Below, piece by piece: positions 32,880 to 42,254 of a DNA stretch of 46,403 nucleotides (position 1 is the stretch's first letter; every line of letters begins with the position of its first letter). Under the pieces are notes generated by a model, which was given only the letters and a program-made list of their open reading frames with translations, made no database searches and had not been told where the DNA came from. The DNA comes from CAZKTF01 sp964555565. Lineage in GTDB: Bacteria; Planctomycetota; JAJSAM01; JAKLKS01. Location: contig CAZKTF010000003.1 of assembly GCA_964555565.1 (NCBI GenBank), positions 1 to 46,403 of the forward strand, given 5' to 3'. Position numbers and translations under genes: made by a program.

Positions 32880-35054
32880 CTACATCCTCGCCACGAGCGC
32901 CTCGAATCGCGCGTGGCCCCGGAGGGGGCCGAGCGAACTGTCGTGGAGGATCCACGCCTTGTGCGAGAAGCCGTGCTTCACGGCCGCCTCCAGCGTGTCC
33001 ATGCTGTCGTCGAGCCTCCCGAGCTGCCCGTAGATGCAGGCCACGTTGTAGAGGGTCCAGGGGTCCCCGGGCTCCATGTCGAGGGCCTTCCGCGCCCAGT
33101 CGAGGCTCCGCGACCGCTCGCCGAGGGAGCAGAGCGCGCCCGCGCCGAGGTAGAGCGCGCGGGTGTCGTCCGGGTGGAGCTCCAGGTGGCGCTCCGCAGC
33201 GGCGAGCGCCCGGCGGTAGGCCGCCTCGGCCTCGACCTTCCGGCCGAGCGCCTCGTAGGAGCAGCCGAGCAGGACGGCCGCCTGGTAGTCCTCGGGCCGG
33301 CTCCGTGCCGCGCTCTGGAAGAGGCCGGCGGCCTTCTCGTGCCGCCCCTGGGCCAGGCAGGCCCTCCCGTAGAAGTAGTAGGCCTCGAAGAGGTTCGAGT
33401 CGAGGCGGATGGCGTTCTCGAACTCCGTCTCCGCCGTCTCGAAGTCCTTGCGGAGGGACACGGCCAGCCCGCGGGAGACGTGCCCCTCGGCGAGGTCCGG
33501 GTCCAGCTCCAGGGCCTTGCGGCTCGCCGCGTCCGCCTCCTTCATGTTCTCCTCGCTCGCCTCCCAGTAGGTGTAGAGGAGCGAGCAGCAGTCGGCGACC
33601 CCCGCGTAGGCCCGGGAGTAGGTGGGGTCGATGACGATGGCCCGCGCGAACATCTGGCGGGCGTAGTCGAGCCCCCGCCGACGGAGCTGGTAGACGAACT
33701 GCCGCCCGCGGAGGTAGTAGTCGTAGGCCTGCACGTCCGCCGTGGGCTTCTTCGCGATCTCCTGCTGCTCCTTCTCGGTGAGGACGACGCGCAGCGCCCG
33801 GGCGATGCTCTGGGCGATCTCGTCCTGGATGGCGAAGACGTCCTCCATCTCCCGGTCGTAGCGCTCGGCCCAGAGCGAGGTCCCGGTGCGGGACTCCAGC
33901 ATCTGGGCGGTCATCCGCAGCCGGTTCCCCGCGCGGCGGATGCTGCCCGTGAGGACGTAGCGCGCCCCGAGCTCGCTCCCCACCTGGGGCGCCGTGACCG
34001 GCTTGTCCCGGAACCCGAGCACGGCGGAGCGCGGGAACACGCGCAGCTCCCGGATCTTCGACAGCTCGGTGATGACGTCCTCGGTGATCCCGTCGCGGAA
34101 GTACTCGTCCCCCTCGGTGCGCCCGAGGTTCTCGAAGTAGAGGACCGCCAGCGACTTCTCCGACCCGGTCCCCGCCGCCGCGGCGGCCGGGGGCGCCGGG
34201 GCGGGCGCGGGGGCCCCGATGCGGCGGATCCCCTCCAGGACCTCCGACATCGACCCGAAGCGCTGCGCGGGCTCCTTGGCCATGCAGCGGTCCACGAGCA
34301 CCGACCACCCGGCGGGGAGCGCGGGGGCCGCCGACCGGAGCGGCACCGGGTCCCTGTGGAGGATGGAGTGCATCACGTCCACGGGGTTGTCCCCCGTGAA
34401 GGGGGGCCGCCCGCTGGCGCACTCGTAGAGGAGGACGCCGAAGGAGAAGACGTCCCCGCGCGCGTCGGTGGTGCCGCCGCGGAGCTGCTCCGGGGCCATG
34501 TAGGGGACCGTCCCCCCCGTGCTCCACCGGCTCACCGAGCGGCTCACGAAGTCCTTCTCGGACTCCTCCGTCGGCCGCTCGCGGCCGGCGAGGACCGCGA
34601 GGCCGAAGTCGAGGATCTTGGCCCGCCCCCGGGGATCGACCATCACGTTGCCCGGCTTGATGTCGCGGTGGAGGACCCCGGCCCGGTGGGCCTCGTCCAG
34701 CCCCTCGGCGATCTGGCGCGCCAGCTCGGCGAGGCGGGGAGCCGGGAGCGGGCCGCGCGCGACCGTGTCCCGGAGGCTCTCCCCCTCCACCAGCTCCATG
34801 GCGATGAAGGGGGTCTCCCCCTCCTCCTCGACCTCGTAGATGGTGGCGATGTGCGGGTGGTTGAGGCGGGAGGCCACCCGCGCCTCCTGGAGGAGCCTCT
34901 GCCGGGCGCGGGGGTCCGCGCCGAGCCCGGGGGGGAGGATCTTCAGCGCCACGGGCCGCTGGAGGGTGAGGTCCTCGGCGCGGTAGACCGCGCCCATCCC
35001 GCCCTCGCCCAGCTTCCCGGTGACGCGGTAGTGCCCGATCGTCCGTCCGATCAC
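32880..35054 (-). CDS. Ser/Thr kinase with TolB-like and TPR domains (copy 1)
   Basis: This 724-residue protein starts at a GTG (35054) placed well behind an AGGGGGGG ribosome binding site. The kinase (about 8-275) has GEGGMGAVY (16-24), K38, HRDIKPGN (129-136), DFG (149-151) and APE (187-189). An Ala/Pro linker leads to a TolB/FlgO-type N-terminal domain (about 300-430; AVLYFENLGRTEGDEYFRDG, DVFAIQDEIAQSIARAL), then TPR repeats to the end. No transmembrane helix is evident. It has the same length and architecture as the protein at 35769. Substrates are unknown. Confidence 0.94.
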   Translation of the reverse strand: MIGRTIGHYRVTGKLGEGGMGAVYRAEDLTLQRPVALKILPPGLGADPRARQRLLQEARVASRLNHPHIATIYEVEEEGETPFIAMELVEGESLRDTVARGPLPAPRLAELARQIAEGLDEAHRAGVLHRDIKPGNVMVDPRGRAKILDFGLAVLAGRERPTEESEKDFVSRSVSRWSTGGTVPYMAPEQLRGGTTDARGDVFSFGVLLYECASGRPPFTGDNPVDVMHSILHRDPVPLRSAAPALPAGWSVLVDRCMAKEPAQRFGSMSEVLEGIRRIGAPAPAPAPPAAAAAGTGSEKSLAVLYFENLGRTEGDEYFRDGITEDVITELSKIRELRVFPRSAVLGFRDKPVTAPQVGSELGARYVLTGSIRRAGNRLRMTAQMLESRTGTSLWAERYDREMEDVFAIQDEIAQSIARALRVVLTEKEQQEIAKKPTADVQAYDYYLRGRQFVYQLRRRGLDYARQMFARAIVIDPTYSRAYAGVADCCSLLYTYWEASEENMKEADAASRKALELDPDLAEGHVSRGLAVSLRKDFETAETEFENAIRLDSNLFEAYYFYGRACLAQGRHEKAAGLFQSAARSRPEDYQAAVLLGCSYEALGRKVEAEAAYRRALAAAERHLELHPDDTRALYLGAGALCSLGERSRSLDWARKALDMEPGDPWTLYNVACIYGQLGRLDDSMDTLEAAVKHGFSHKAWILHDSSLGPLRGHARFEALVARM

Positions 35055-35204
35055 GAACCCCCCCTGGCTGCGTGGATGGTAGGGGCGCGGGGCGCGCGGG
35101 TCAACGCCCGTCACACCGGCCCCGGGTCCGGACCCCCGTTTCTTCCTCGCCGTGCCGGGGGGGGGCGCGATCTAGGATGCCCCCCTCGGCCCGGGAGCCC
35201 CCCC

Positions 35205-35765
35205 ATGGAGCGGACCGCCCGCGACGTGATGACGACCGAGGTGATCACGGTGACCCCCGCCACCCACCTGTCGGAGTTCGCCAGGATCTGCGCCGAGGAC
35301 GGCATCTCGGGCGCCCCGGTGGTCACCGTGGACGGGCGCCTCGTCGGCGTCGTGAGCAGGACCGACCTGCTCGCCCACCTCATGGACAGCGGGCACGGGG
35401 CCGCCGCGCTCGGGGAGCTCGGCGAGGCGGGCCTCGGGACGATGCCCGGGATGGCCTCGGAGGCCGAGGAGGAGGTCCTCGGGAGCGTGGACGACATCAT
35501 GCAGCCCGAGGTCGTGAGCGTGGACCCCTCCACGCCGATCTCCGCCGTCGCCCGGCGGATGTTCGACGAGCGCATCCACCGGGTGGTGGTCGTGGAGGGG
35601 CGGAGGATCCTCGGGATCATCACCTCGCTCGACCTCCTCGGGCAGTTCCCGGGGGCGGCGCCGCGGGCCGGGGAGCGGAAGCGCGCCCGCGCCCCCGCCG
35701 CGCGCGCGCGCCGGACGGGGAGGAAGGCCCCCGCGCGCGGGACGAGGCCGAGATGGAGGCGGTAG
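35205..35765 (+). CDS. Tandem CBS-domain protein
   Basis: This 186-residue protein has two CBS motifs: ARDVMTTEVITVTPATHLSE...DGRLVGVVSRTDLL (about 5-66) and VDDIMQPEVVSVDPSTPISA...RRILGIITSLDLL (about 88-148). The C-terminus is a 35-residue Arg/Ala/Lys-rich tail that may bind nucleic acid or polyphosphate. CBS pairs bind adenine nucleotides and act as energy sensors. It lies between the two paralogous kinase genes and is transcribed opposite to both, with only 3 bases between its stop and that of copy 2. Confidence 0.93.
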   Translation: MERTARDVMTTEVITVTPATHLSEFARICAEDGISGAPVVTVDGRLVGVVSRTDLLAHLMDSGHGAAALGELGEAGLGTMPGMASEAEEEVLGSVDDIMQPEVVSVDPSTPISAVARRMFDERIHRVVVVEGRRILGIITSLDLLGQFPGAAPRAGERKRARAPAARARRTGRKAPARGTRPRWRR

Positions 35766-35768
35766 GCC

Positions 35769-37943
35769 CTACAGCTTCTCCAGCAGGGCGCGGAAGCGCG
35801 GGTGTTCCCGGAGCGGATCGAGGTCGTTGTCGTGCTCGATCCAGGCCCGGTGGGTGAAGCCGAGCCGGACCGCCTGCTCGAGCGAGTCCAGGGCGTCCTC
35901 CGTCCGATCGAGTTTCGTGTAGACGCAGGCGACGTTGTAGAGGGTCACGGGCTCGCCCGCGTCGATGCCGAGCGCCCGCTTCGCCCAGTCCAGCGCGCGG
36001 GCCCTCTCCCCGAGCCGGCAGAGCGCCCCGGCGCCCAGGTAGAGGGCGCGGGCGTCGTCGGGGTGAAGTTCCAGGTGCCTCTCCGCCGCCGCCAGCCCCC
36101 TCCGGTAGTAGGCCTCGGACTCCGACTTGTTCCCGAGCCCGTAGCAGATCGTGCCCAGCAGGATGGGCGCCTGGTAGTCCTCGGGACGGACCTCGCACGC
36201 CCTCCGGAAGAGCCCCGCCGCCTTCTCCAGGTTCCCCTGGGCCTTGCACGACCGCGCGTACCAGTAGTAGGCCTCGAAGAGGTTCGGGTCCTGGCGGATG
36301 GCGCATTCGAACTCCCGCTCCGCCTCCTCGAGGCGCTTGCTGAGCGACACCGCCAGGCCGCGCGCGACGTGGGCCTCCGCGAGGTCCGGGTCCAGCTCCA
36401 GCGCCCTGCGGCTGGCCGCGTCCGCCTCCTTCAGGTTCTCCGGCGTCGCCTCCCAGTAGGCGTACAGGAGCGAGCAGCAGTCGGCGACCCCCGCGTAGGC
36501 CCGGGCGTAGGTCGGGTCGATGACGATGGCCCGCGCGAACATCTGGCGGGCGAAGTCGAACCCCTTCCGGCGGAGCTGGTGGAAGAACTGCCGCCCGCGC
36601 AGGTAGTAGTCGTAGGCATGCACGTCGGTGGTCTGCTTCTTCTCGATCGCCCTCTTCTCCTTCTCGGTGAGCATCACGCGCAGGGCCCCGGCGATGCTCT
36701 GGGCGATCTCGTCCTGGATCGTGAAGACGTCCTCCATCTTCCGGTCGTAGCGCTGCGCCCACACCGAGTGGTCGGTGGCCGTCTCGACGAGTTGGGCGGT
36801 GATCCGCAGCCGGTCCCCCGCGCGCCGGAGGCTCCCCGTGAGGACGTACCGCGCCCCGAGCTCGCGCCCGATGTGCTGGGCGGTCGCGGGCCGGTCCCGG
36901 TATGCCAGCACGGCCGAGCGGGCGAAGACGCGGAGGTCCCGGATGTTCGAGAGCTCGGTGATTACGTCCTCGGTGATCCCGTCGCGGAAGTAGACGTCGT
37001 CCTCCGAGCGCGAGAGGTTGTCGAAGTAGAGGACCGCGACGGACCTCTCCTCCTCCTCCGACGCAGGGCCGGCCGCGGAGGCGGAGGCCCGCGGCGCCCG
37101 GGACTCGATCTCCCGCAGCGCCCCGAGCACCTCGCCCATGGAGGAGAACCGCCGCGCGGGCTCCTTGGCGAGGCACCGCTCCACGACCCTGCCCCAGGCG
37201 TCGGAGACGCCGGGCGCCACGGTCCGCAGCGGCACCGGCTCGCTGTGGAGGATGGCGTGCATGACGTCCACGGCCGTCTCGCCGGGGAACGGCAGCCGCC
37301 CCGTGGCGCTCTCGTAGAGCAGTACCCCGAAGGAGAAGAGGTCCCCCCGCGCGTCGGTGGTCCCGCCGCGCAGCTGCTCGGGCGCCATGTAGGGGACCGT
37401 CCCGCCGGTGCTCCAGCGGGAGATCGACCGGCTCACGAAGTCCTGCGCGGGCTCCTGGGGAGGGCGCTCGCGGCCCGTGATCACGGCGAGCCCGAAGTCG
37501 AGGATCTTCGCGCGCCTCCTCGCGTCGAACATCACGTTGCCCGGCTTGATGTCCCGGTGGAGCACCCCCGCGCGGTGGGCCTCGTCCAGTCCCTCCGCGA
37601 CCTGGAGCGCGACCGACGCCAGGTCCCCGGGGGGGAGCGGCCCCCGCAGCAGGACGTCCTTGAGGCTCTCCCCCTCGACGAGCTCCATCGCGATGTACGG
37701 GGTGTCCCCCTCGTCGGCGACCTCGTAGATCGTCGCGATGCTCGGGTGGTTGAGGCGCGAGGCGACCCGGGCCTCCTCGAGCAGGCGACGGCGGGCCCGC
37801 GCGTCCGCGGCGAGGTCGGGCGGGAGGAACTTCAGCGCCACCGCGCGCTGCAGGCGCGTGTCCTCGGCGCGGTAGACGGCGCCCATCCCTCCCTCGCCGA
37901 GGAGCCCCGTGATGCGGTAGTGCGAGACCGTCTTCCCGATCAA
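35769..37943 (-). CDS. Ser/Thr kinase with TolB-like and TPR domains (copy 2)
   Basis: This 724-residue paralogue of the protein at 32880 keeps every kinase motif at the same position (GEGGMGAVY 16-24, K38, HRDIKPGN 129-136, DFG, APE). The TolB/FlgO-type region (AVLYFDNLSRSEDDVYFRDG) and the TPR array also match. The start chosen is the TTG at 37943, which aligns with copy 1 (IGKTVSHYRI against IGRTIGHYRV); another TTG lies 9 bases upstream. The domains differ most in the Ala/Pro linker. It diverges from the aminopeptidase gene. Confidence 0.93.
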   Translation of the reverse strand: MIGKTVSHYRITGLLGEGGMGAVYRAEDTRLQRAVALKFLPPDLAADARARRRLLEEARVASRLNHPSIATIYEVADEGDTPYIAMELVEGESLKDVLLRGPLPPGDLASVALQVAEGLDEAHRAGVLHRDIKPGNVMFDARRRAKILDFGLAVITGRERPPQEPAQDFVSRSISRWSTGGTVPYMAPEQLRGGTTDARGDLFSFGVLLYESATGRLPFPGETAVDVMHAILHSEPVPLRTVAPGVSDAWGRVVERCLAKEPARRFSSMGEVLGALREIESRAPRASASAAGPASEEEERSVAVLYFDNLSRSEDDVYFRDGITEDVITELSNIRDLRVFARSAVLAYRDRPATAQHIGRELGARYVLTGSLRRAGDRLRITAQLVETATDHSVWAQRYDRKMEDVFTIQDEIAQSIAGALRVMLTEKEKRAIEKKQTTDVHAYDYYLRGRQFFHQLRRKGFDFARQMFARAIVIDPTYARAYAGVADCCSLLYAYWEATPENLKEADAASRRALELDPDLAEAHVARGLAVSLSKRLEEAEREFECAIRQDPNLFEAYYWYARSCKAQGNLEKAAGLFRRACEVRPEDYQAPILLGTICYGLGNKSESEAYYRRGLAAAERHLELHPDDARALYLGAGALCRLGERARALDWAKRALGIDAGEPVTLYNVACVYTKLDRTEDALDSLEQAVRLGFTHRAWIEHDNDLDPLREHPRFRALLEKL

Positions 37944-38072
37944 GCGGTCCAAGCCCTGTCGCGCACGGCGGGCATCCTAGGTGCCGCGACCCCGTCCCGT
38001 CAACGGCCGTCGGGGGGGCGCCCTCCCGGACAGCCGTTGCGGCGGGGATCGCGGCCCCGCTATGCTCCCCGG

Positions 38073-40550
38073 ATGAGGATCCCCCGACCGCTCCGCGCCG
38101 CCCCTGCCGCGCTCCTCCTCCTCGCCGCCGCGGCCGGCCCGGCCGCCCCCGCGGGCGCCGCGGACCCCGCCCCGCCCCTCGACGCGACCACGCGCGACTT
38201 CGACCAGCTCCACCTCGCGGTCCGCGTGACCCCCCGCATCGCCGAGGGGTCGGTGGACGGGGAGGCCACGCTCACCTTCGCCTCGCTGGCGGACCCGCTC
38301 CGGACGCTCCGGCTCCACAGCGAGGACACCAGCGTGCTCGGGGTGCGCGACGGCGCCGGCCGCGCGCTGGAGTTCCGGCTCGAGGGCGGGGTCCTCTCCG
38401 TCTCCCTGGCCGAGCCCCTCCCCCGCGGGAAGGAAACCTCGGTGACCGTGGCCTACCGCTCGCGGCCCGTCCACGGCATGTACTTCCACGCCCCCACCCC
38501 CGAGAACCCCGACCGCCCCCTCCAGGTCTACAGCCAGGGGGAGGGGTCGGACAACCGGCGCTGGATCCCCTGCTACGACGAGCCCGACGACCGGCTGACC
38601 GTGGAGGTGTTCGCGAGGGTGCCCGTGGACCTCCGGACCGTGTCCAACGGGACGCTCCTCGAGAGCCGCCCCGCGGAGGGGGGGCTGCGCGAGGACCACT
38701 GGAGGCTCGACCAGCGGATCCCCACCTACCTCGTGTCGCTCATCGCGGGGAAGTTCGACGTGGCCACGGGGCGCCACCGGGACGTCCCCCTCGAGTACCT
38801 CGGCCCCCCCGGCCGGGCGGAGGAGGCCCGGGAGGGGTGCTCCGGGACGCCGGCCATGATGGCCTTCTTCGAGACCTGGCTCGGGGTCCCCTACCCCTAC
38901 CCGCGCTACGCCCAGACCACGGTGTGGGACTTCGTCTACGGCGGGATGGAGAACGCCTCGGCCACGACGATGAACATGCGGCTCCTCCAGGCCCCCGGGG
39001 ACCGGCCGAACTACTCCGCCGACGGGCTCGTCGCGCACGAGCTGGCGCACCAGTGGTTCGGGGACCTCCTGACATGCCGGACCTGGGACCACCTGTGGCT
39101 CAACGAGGGCTTCGCGACCTACTTCACGGACCTGTTCTTCGAGAGCCGCGACGGGCCCGAGGAGTTCGCCCTGCACCGCCACGGCCAGAACCGCGAGTAC
39201 ATGGACGGGACGCCGGACGCCTCGAAACTCGGCCTCTCCCGGAACCCGCGCGGGGACGTCCCCCTGGAGCTCTTCGGGGGGAAGCAGTACGACCGCGGGG
39301 CGGCGATCCTCCACGAGTTGAGGCTGGAGGTCGGCGACGACGCCTTCCGCCGCGGGATCTCCCGCTACGTCCGGGACAACGCCGACCGCGCGGTCACGTC
39401 CGAGGACCTGCGGCGCGCCGTGGAGGCGGAGGCCGGCCGCGACCTCCGGTGGTTCTTCGACCAGTGGGTCTACGGGGCCGGGTACCCGGTCCTCAAGGTC
39501 TCCTGCGAGTTCGCCGGGGCGGCCGACGGGCCCGGCGTCGCGCGGGTCTCCGTGGAGCAGGAGCAGCCGGGCGGGGGCGGGCAGGCGGAGGCCTTCCGCC
39601 TGACCGTGCCCGTGCGGATCGGCGTCGGGGAGGACGCGGTCCGCGCCCGGCTCGACCTCCGGCGCCGCCGGCAGACCTTCGACGTCCCCCTGGGGGGGAA
39701 GGCGCGCGGGCCGCTGCGGTTCGGCGAGGGGGGCGGGCTCCTCGCCCGCGTGGAGGTCCGCCAGGACCGCGACCTCTGGGCGGCCATGCTCGCCACCGAC
39801 AGCGACGTCACCGGGAGGGTGGACGCCGTCGAGGCGCTCCGGGAGTGGCCCGACTTCGCCGCCCCGCGGCTGGCCCAGTCGCTCGCCGCGGACCCGTGCT
39901 GGGCCGTGAGGCGGGAGGCCGCGCGGGCGCTCGGGGCGATGGGCGGCAGGACGTCCCTCGACGCGCTCCTCGCCGCACACTCCGACCCCGACTCCCGCGT
40001 CCGCGAGGCCGCGGCCGAGGCCCTCGGGGGCCGCACCCGGGAGGAGGCGGGCACGGCCCTCCTCGCGATCCTCGCCTCGGACGCCAGCCCCTACGTCCGG
40101 GCCGCGGCGGCGCGCTCCCTCGGGAGGCTGCGCGCCGAGGGGTCCTACGAGGCCCTCGCGGCGCTGCTCAAGGTGGATTCCCACCGCGAGGTCGTGCGGG
40201 TGGGCGCGCTGGACGGGCTCCGCGCGCTCGGGGACCCGCGGGCCGTGGAGGCGGCGCGGTCCTTCCTCGCCTACAACTGGAAGCGCGGGGACCAGCACCC
40301 GATGCGGCAGGCGGCGCTGAACCTCCTCCTCGCGCTGGCGCCCGACGACCCCGACACCCACGCCGCGGTCGTCCGCCTCCTCTCCGACCCCTTCCACCGG
40401 ATGCGGGAGTGGGCCGCGAAGGCGGCGGGGGACTTCCTCGTCCGCGCCGCGGAGCCCCGCCTGAGGGAGATGGCCGCGTCGGAGCCCTTCGGGGGGGTGA
40501 AGGGTGCGGCGCAGGCGGCCCTCGCGCGGATCGCGCCGCCGAAAAAGTGA
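38073..40550 (+). CDS. Exported M1-family aminopeptidase with C-terminal HEAT repeats
   Basis: This 825-residue zinc peptidase starts at an ATG that gives a signal peptide (PAALLLLAAAAGPAAPAGAA). The M1 fold spans about 38-500: exopeptidase motif GGMEN (290-294), HELAHQWFG (322-330, H322 E323 H326), second-sphere ligand E345 (LNEGFATY), and W-P-C-Y-D-E-P (164-171) in the N-terminal region. From about 590 on, HEAT-like repeats appear (CWAVRREAARALGAMGG, SRVREAAAEALGG, PYVRAAAARSLGRL), replacing the usual ERAP1-type C-terminal domain. All catalytic residues are intact. It probably trims peptides in the periplasm. Confidence 0.95.
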   Translation: MRIPRPLRAAPAALLLLAAAAGPAAPAGAADPAPPLDATTRDFDQLHLAVRVTPRIAEGSVDGEATLTFASLADPLRTLRLHSEDTSVLGVRDGAGRALEFRLEGGVLSVSLAEPLPRGKETSVTVAYRSRPVHGMYFHAPTPENPDRPLQVYSQGEGSDNRRWIPCYDEPDDRLTVEVFARVPVDLRTVSNGTLLESRPAEGGLREDHWRLDQRIPTYLVSLIAGKFDVATGRHRDVPLEYLGPPGRAEEAREGCSGTPAMMAFFETWLGVPYPYPRYAQTTVWDFVYGGMENASATTMNMRLLQAPGDRPNYSADGLVAHELAHQWFGDLLTCRTWDHLWLNEGFATYFTDLFFESRDGPEEFALHRHGQNREYMDGTPDASKLGLSRNPRGDVPLELFGGKQYDRGAAILHELRLEVGDDAFRRGISRYVRDNADRAVTSEDLRRAVEAEAGRDLRWFFDQWVYGAGYPVLKVSCEFAGAADGPGVARVSVEQEQPGGGGQAEAFRLTVPVRIGVGEDAVRARLDLRRRRQTFDVPLGGKARGPLRFGEGGGLLARVEVRQDRDLWAAMLATDSDVTGRVDAVEALREWPDFAAPRLAQSLAADPCWAVRREAARALGAMGGRTSLDALLAAHSDPDSRVREAAAEALGGRTREEAGTALLAILASDASPYVRAAAARSLGRLRAEGSYEALAALLKVDSHREVVRVGALDGLRALGDPRAVEAARSFLAYNWKRGDQHPMRQAALNLLLALAPDDPDTHAAVVRLLSDPFHRMREWAAKAAGDFLVRAAEPRLREMAASEPFGGVKGAAQAALARIAPPKK

Positions 40551-40644
40551 GCCCTTCCCCCGGGGCCCCCGGGAGGCCTAGAATGGCGGGTCTCCCAGGG
40601 GAGCGCCGGCCGCGGAGACCGGCGGGGCGAGGAGCCGAACCTCC

Positions 40645-41013
40645 ATGAAGATCGAGACCGTGAGCGCCAGGGGCGGGGTGATCCTCCGCCTCACCGGGGA
40701 CTTCGACTCCACGGACCGGGAGACCGCCTCCCGGGCCGTCGAGGTGCTCTTCGCCGGGGGCCACAGCCGGATCGTGTTCGACCTGCAGGGCCTCGGCTTC
40801 CTCGGCTCGACGGGGATCGAGTGCCTTGCCCGGACGCACAAGGGCGCCGAGGCCCGCGGCGGCGGGGTCGCGCTGGCAGGGGCCTCCCCCTTCGTGCGGA
40901 AGGTCCTCGGGACCGTCGGCCTGGCCGGCGATATCGCCTTCTGCGCCACGACGGAAGAGGCCCTCCGGTCGCTCTCCCCTCCGCGCCGAAAGGACGGGGA
41001 CGAGGAGGAGTAG
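40645..41013 (+). CDS. STAS-domain protein (anti-anti-sigma-factor-like)
   Basis: This 122-residue STAS-domain protein has the fold's pattern: VILRLTGDFDSTDRETA, then RIVFDLQGLGFLGSTGIECL. The Ser of GSTG (residue 55) lies at the usual phosphorylation position of SpoIIAA-like proteins. An acidic tail follows. No anti-sigma kinase is adjacent; the nearby Hanks-type kinases are possible but unproven partners. A GAGGAG ribosome binding site precedes the ATG. Confidence 0.9.
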   Translation: MKIETVSARGGVILRLTGDFDSTDRETASRAVEVLFAGGHSRIVFDLQGLGFLGSTGIECLARTHKGAEARGGGVALAGASPFVRKVLGTVGLAGDIAFCATTEEALRSLSPPRRKDGDEEE

Positions 41014-41055
41014 CCCCGCCGGAGGCGCGCCGGGGAGCGGTCGGGAGGTGGGGAC

Positions 41056-42213
41056 ATGGCACGCCTCGCACGGACGATCGGCATCACGCTCGTCGGCCTC
41101 ATCGCGGGGCCGGCGTCCCCGCTCGGGGCCGCCCCGGAAGACCCCCCCCCGCCGAAGCCGGCGGCCCCCGCCGAGGGCCCGAAGGAGGCCCCCGAGATCC
41201 TCGCGCGCCGGAAGGAGAAGGCGCGGAAGTTCCTCGAGGCGAGCGGCTGGCTCGAGGCGACCCGCGCGGTCATCGAGAAGTCCCTCGAGAACGCGGTCCA
41301 GCCCGAGGTCCTGGAGAAGTTCCGCAAGGTCGCGAAGTGGGAAGCGCTCCTGGACGTCGCGGCGGAGATCCAGGCCGAGAAGACCGACGAGGAGACCCTG
41401 GACGCGGCGATCGCGTTCTACGGGACGCCGGCGGGGAAGAGGCTGGCCAGGTCCCGGGTCGCGACCGAACCCGAGGTGCAGCAGGAGATCCAGGCCTGGG
41501 CGATGGAAGCCCTAGCGGAGACCACGGAACGGGAGGCAGGCGCGGTGGTACGAGCGGCGATGCAGGGGGCGAAGGTCCATTCGCAGGAGACCGCCGCGTG
41601 GGCGACGCTGAAGTCCCTGACCGCCGCCCAGGCCACGATCCAGAACCAGGGCATCATCGACGCGGACAAGGACGGCATCGGGGAGTACGGGACGTTCCTC
41701 GAACTGCTCGGCTCCGTCGGCGTGCGCAACTCCTACAGCCCGATGGACGGGGATAGGCCCGCGTCCTCCGGCTTCGACAAGCAGGGGGGGAAGGTGACCC
41801 CGGCCATCATCTCCGTCTCCCTGGGAGAGGTGGACACTGACGGGATCGTCGTCAAGAGCGGCTACTGCTTCCGGGTCTTCCTCCCCGACGCCTCCACCAC
41901 GGCAAAGTGGGTCCACGAGGCCGGGCCGGCGGAGAAGGTGGGCCTCGCCGGCGGGACCGGGACCGTGGGAGTGGACTGCGCGGAGACCGTCTGGTGCGCC
42001 TACGCCTGGCCCCTGGAGCGCGGGAAGACCGGGAACCGGGTGTTCTTCGTGAACCAGGCCTGCGACGTCATCGAGTCCTCCAACGAGGTGGCGAAGTGGG
42101 AGGGCAAGGTGCGCCCGCCGAAGCCCGACAGCGCGTTCAAGGGGAGCGGGATCACCTCGCCGATCGCGATCGGAACCACCGGGAACGACGGAGACGTCTG
42201 GACGGTGCGCTAG
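41056..42213 (+). CDS. Exported DUF2059 protein with pilin-like C-terminal domain
   Basis: This 385-residue protein starts after GGGAGGTGGGGAC. A signal peptide (GITLVGLIAGPASPLGAA) and a Pro-rich linker lead to a DUF2059-like region (about 55-160; LDAAIAFYGTPAGKRLARS is its hallmark). The C-terminal domain begins WATLKSLTAAQATIQNQG and has the DADKDGIGEYGTFLEL signature (about 198-213), then paired Cys residues and a GTTGNDGDVW end. The same C-terminal domain forms nearly all of the next gene's product. It resembles pseudopilin-type envelope proteins abundant in planctomycetes; the function is unknown. Confidence 0.82.
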   Translation: MARLARTIGITLVGLIAGPASPLGAAPEDPPPPKPAAPAEGPKEAPEILARRKEKARKFLEASGWLEATRAVIEKSLENAVQPEVLEKFRKVAKWEALLDVAAEIQAEKTDEETLDAAIAFYGTPAGKRLARSRVATEPEVQQEIQAWAMEALAETTEREAGAVVRAAMQGAKVHSQETAAWATLKSLTAAQATIQNQGIIDADKDGIGEYGTFLELLGSVGVRNSYSPMDGDRPASSGFDKQGGKVTPAIISVSLGEVDTDGIVVKSGYCFRVFLPDASTTAKWVHEAGPAEKVGLAGGTGTVGVDCAETVWCAYAWPLERGKTGNRVFFVNQACDVIESSNEVAKWEGKVRPPKPDSAFKGSGITSPIAIGTTGNDGDVWTVR

Positions 42214-42254
42214 CCGCCCGCGCGCCGGGCGGCGCCGCACCCGGGGAGGAGTCC

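Noticed and set aside
31837..34527. Long minus-strand open frame overlapping the kinase and sulfatase genes in another frame
   Set aside because: Low-complexity Gly/Arg/Ala composition, no motif, and two well-supported genes on the same strand in a different frame.
29640..35765. Very long plus-strand open frame (over 2000 codons) antisense to the HEAT, sulfatase and kinase genes
   Set aside because: It is a shadow produced by extreme third-position GC. It is Arg/Pro/Gly/Glu-rich without domains; only its last 187 codons (the CBS gene) are real.
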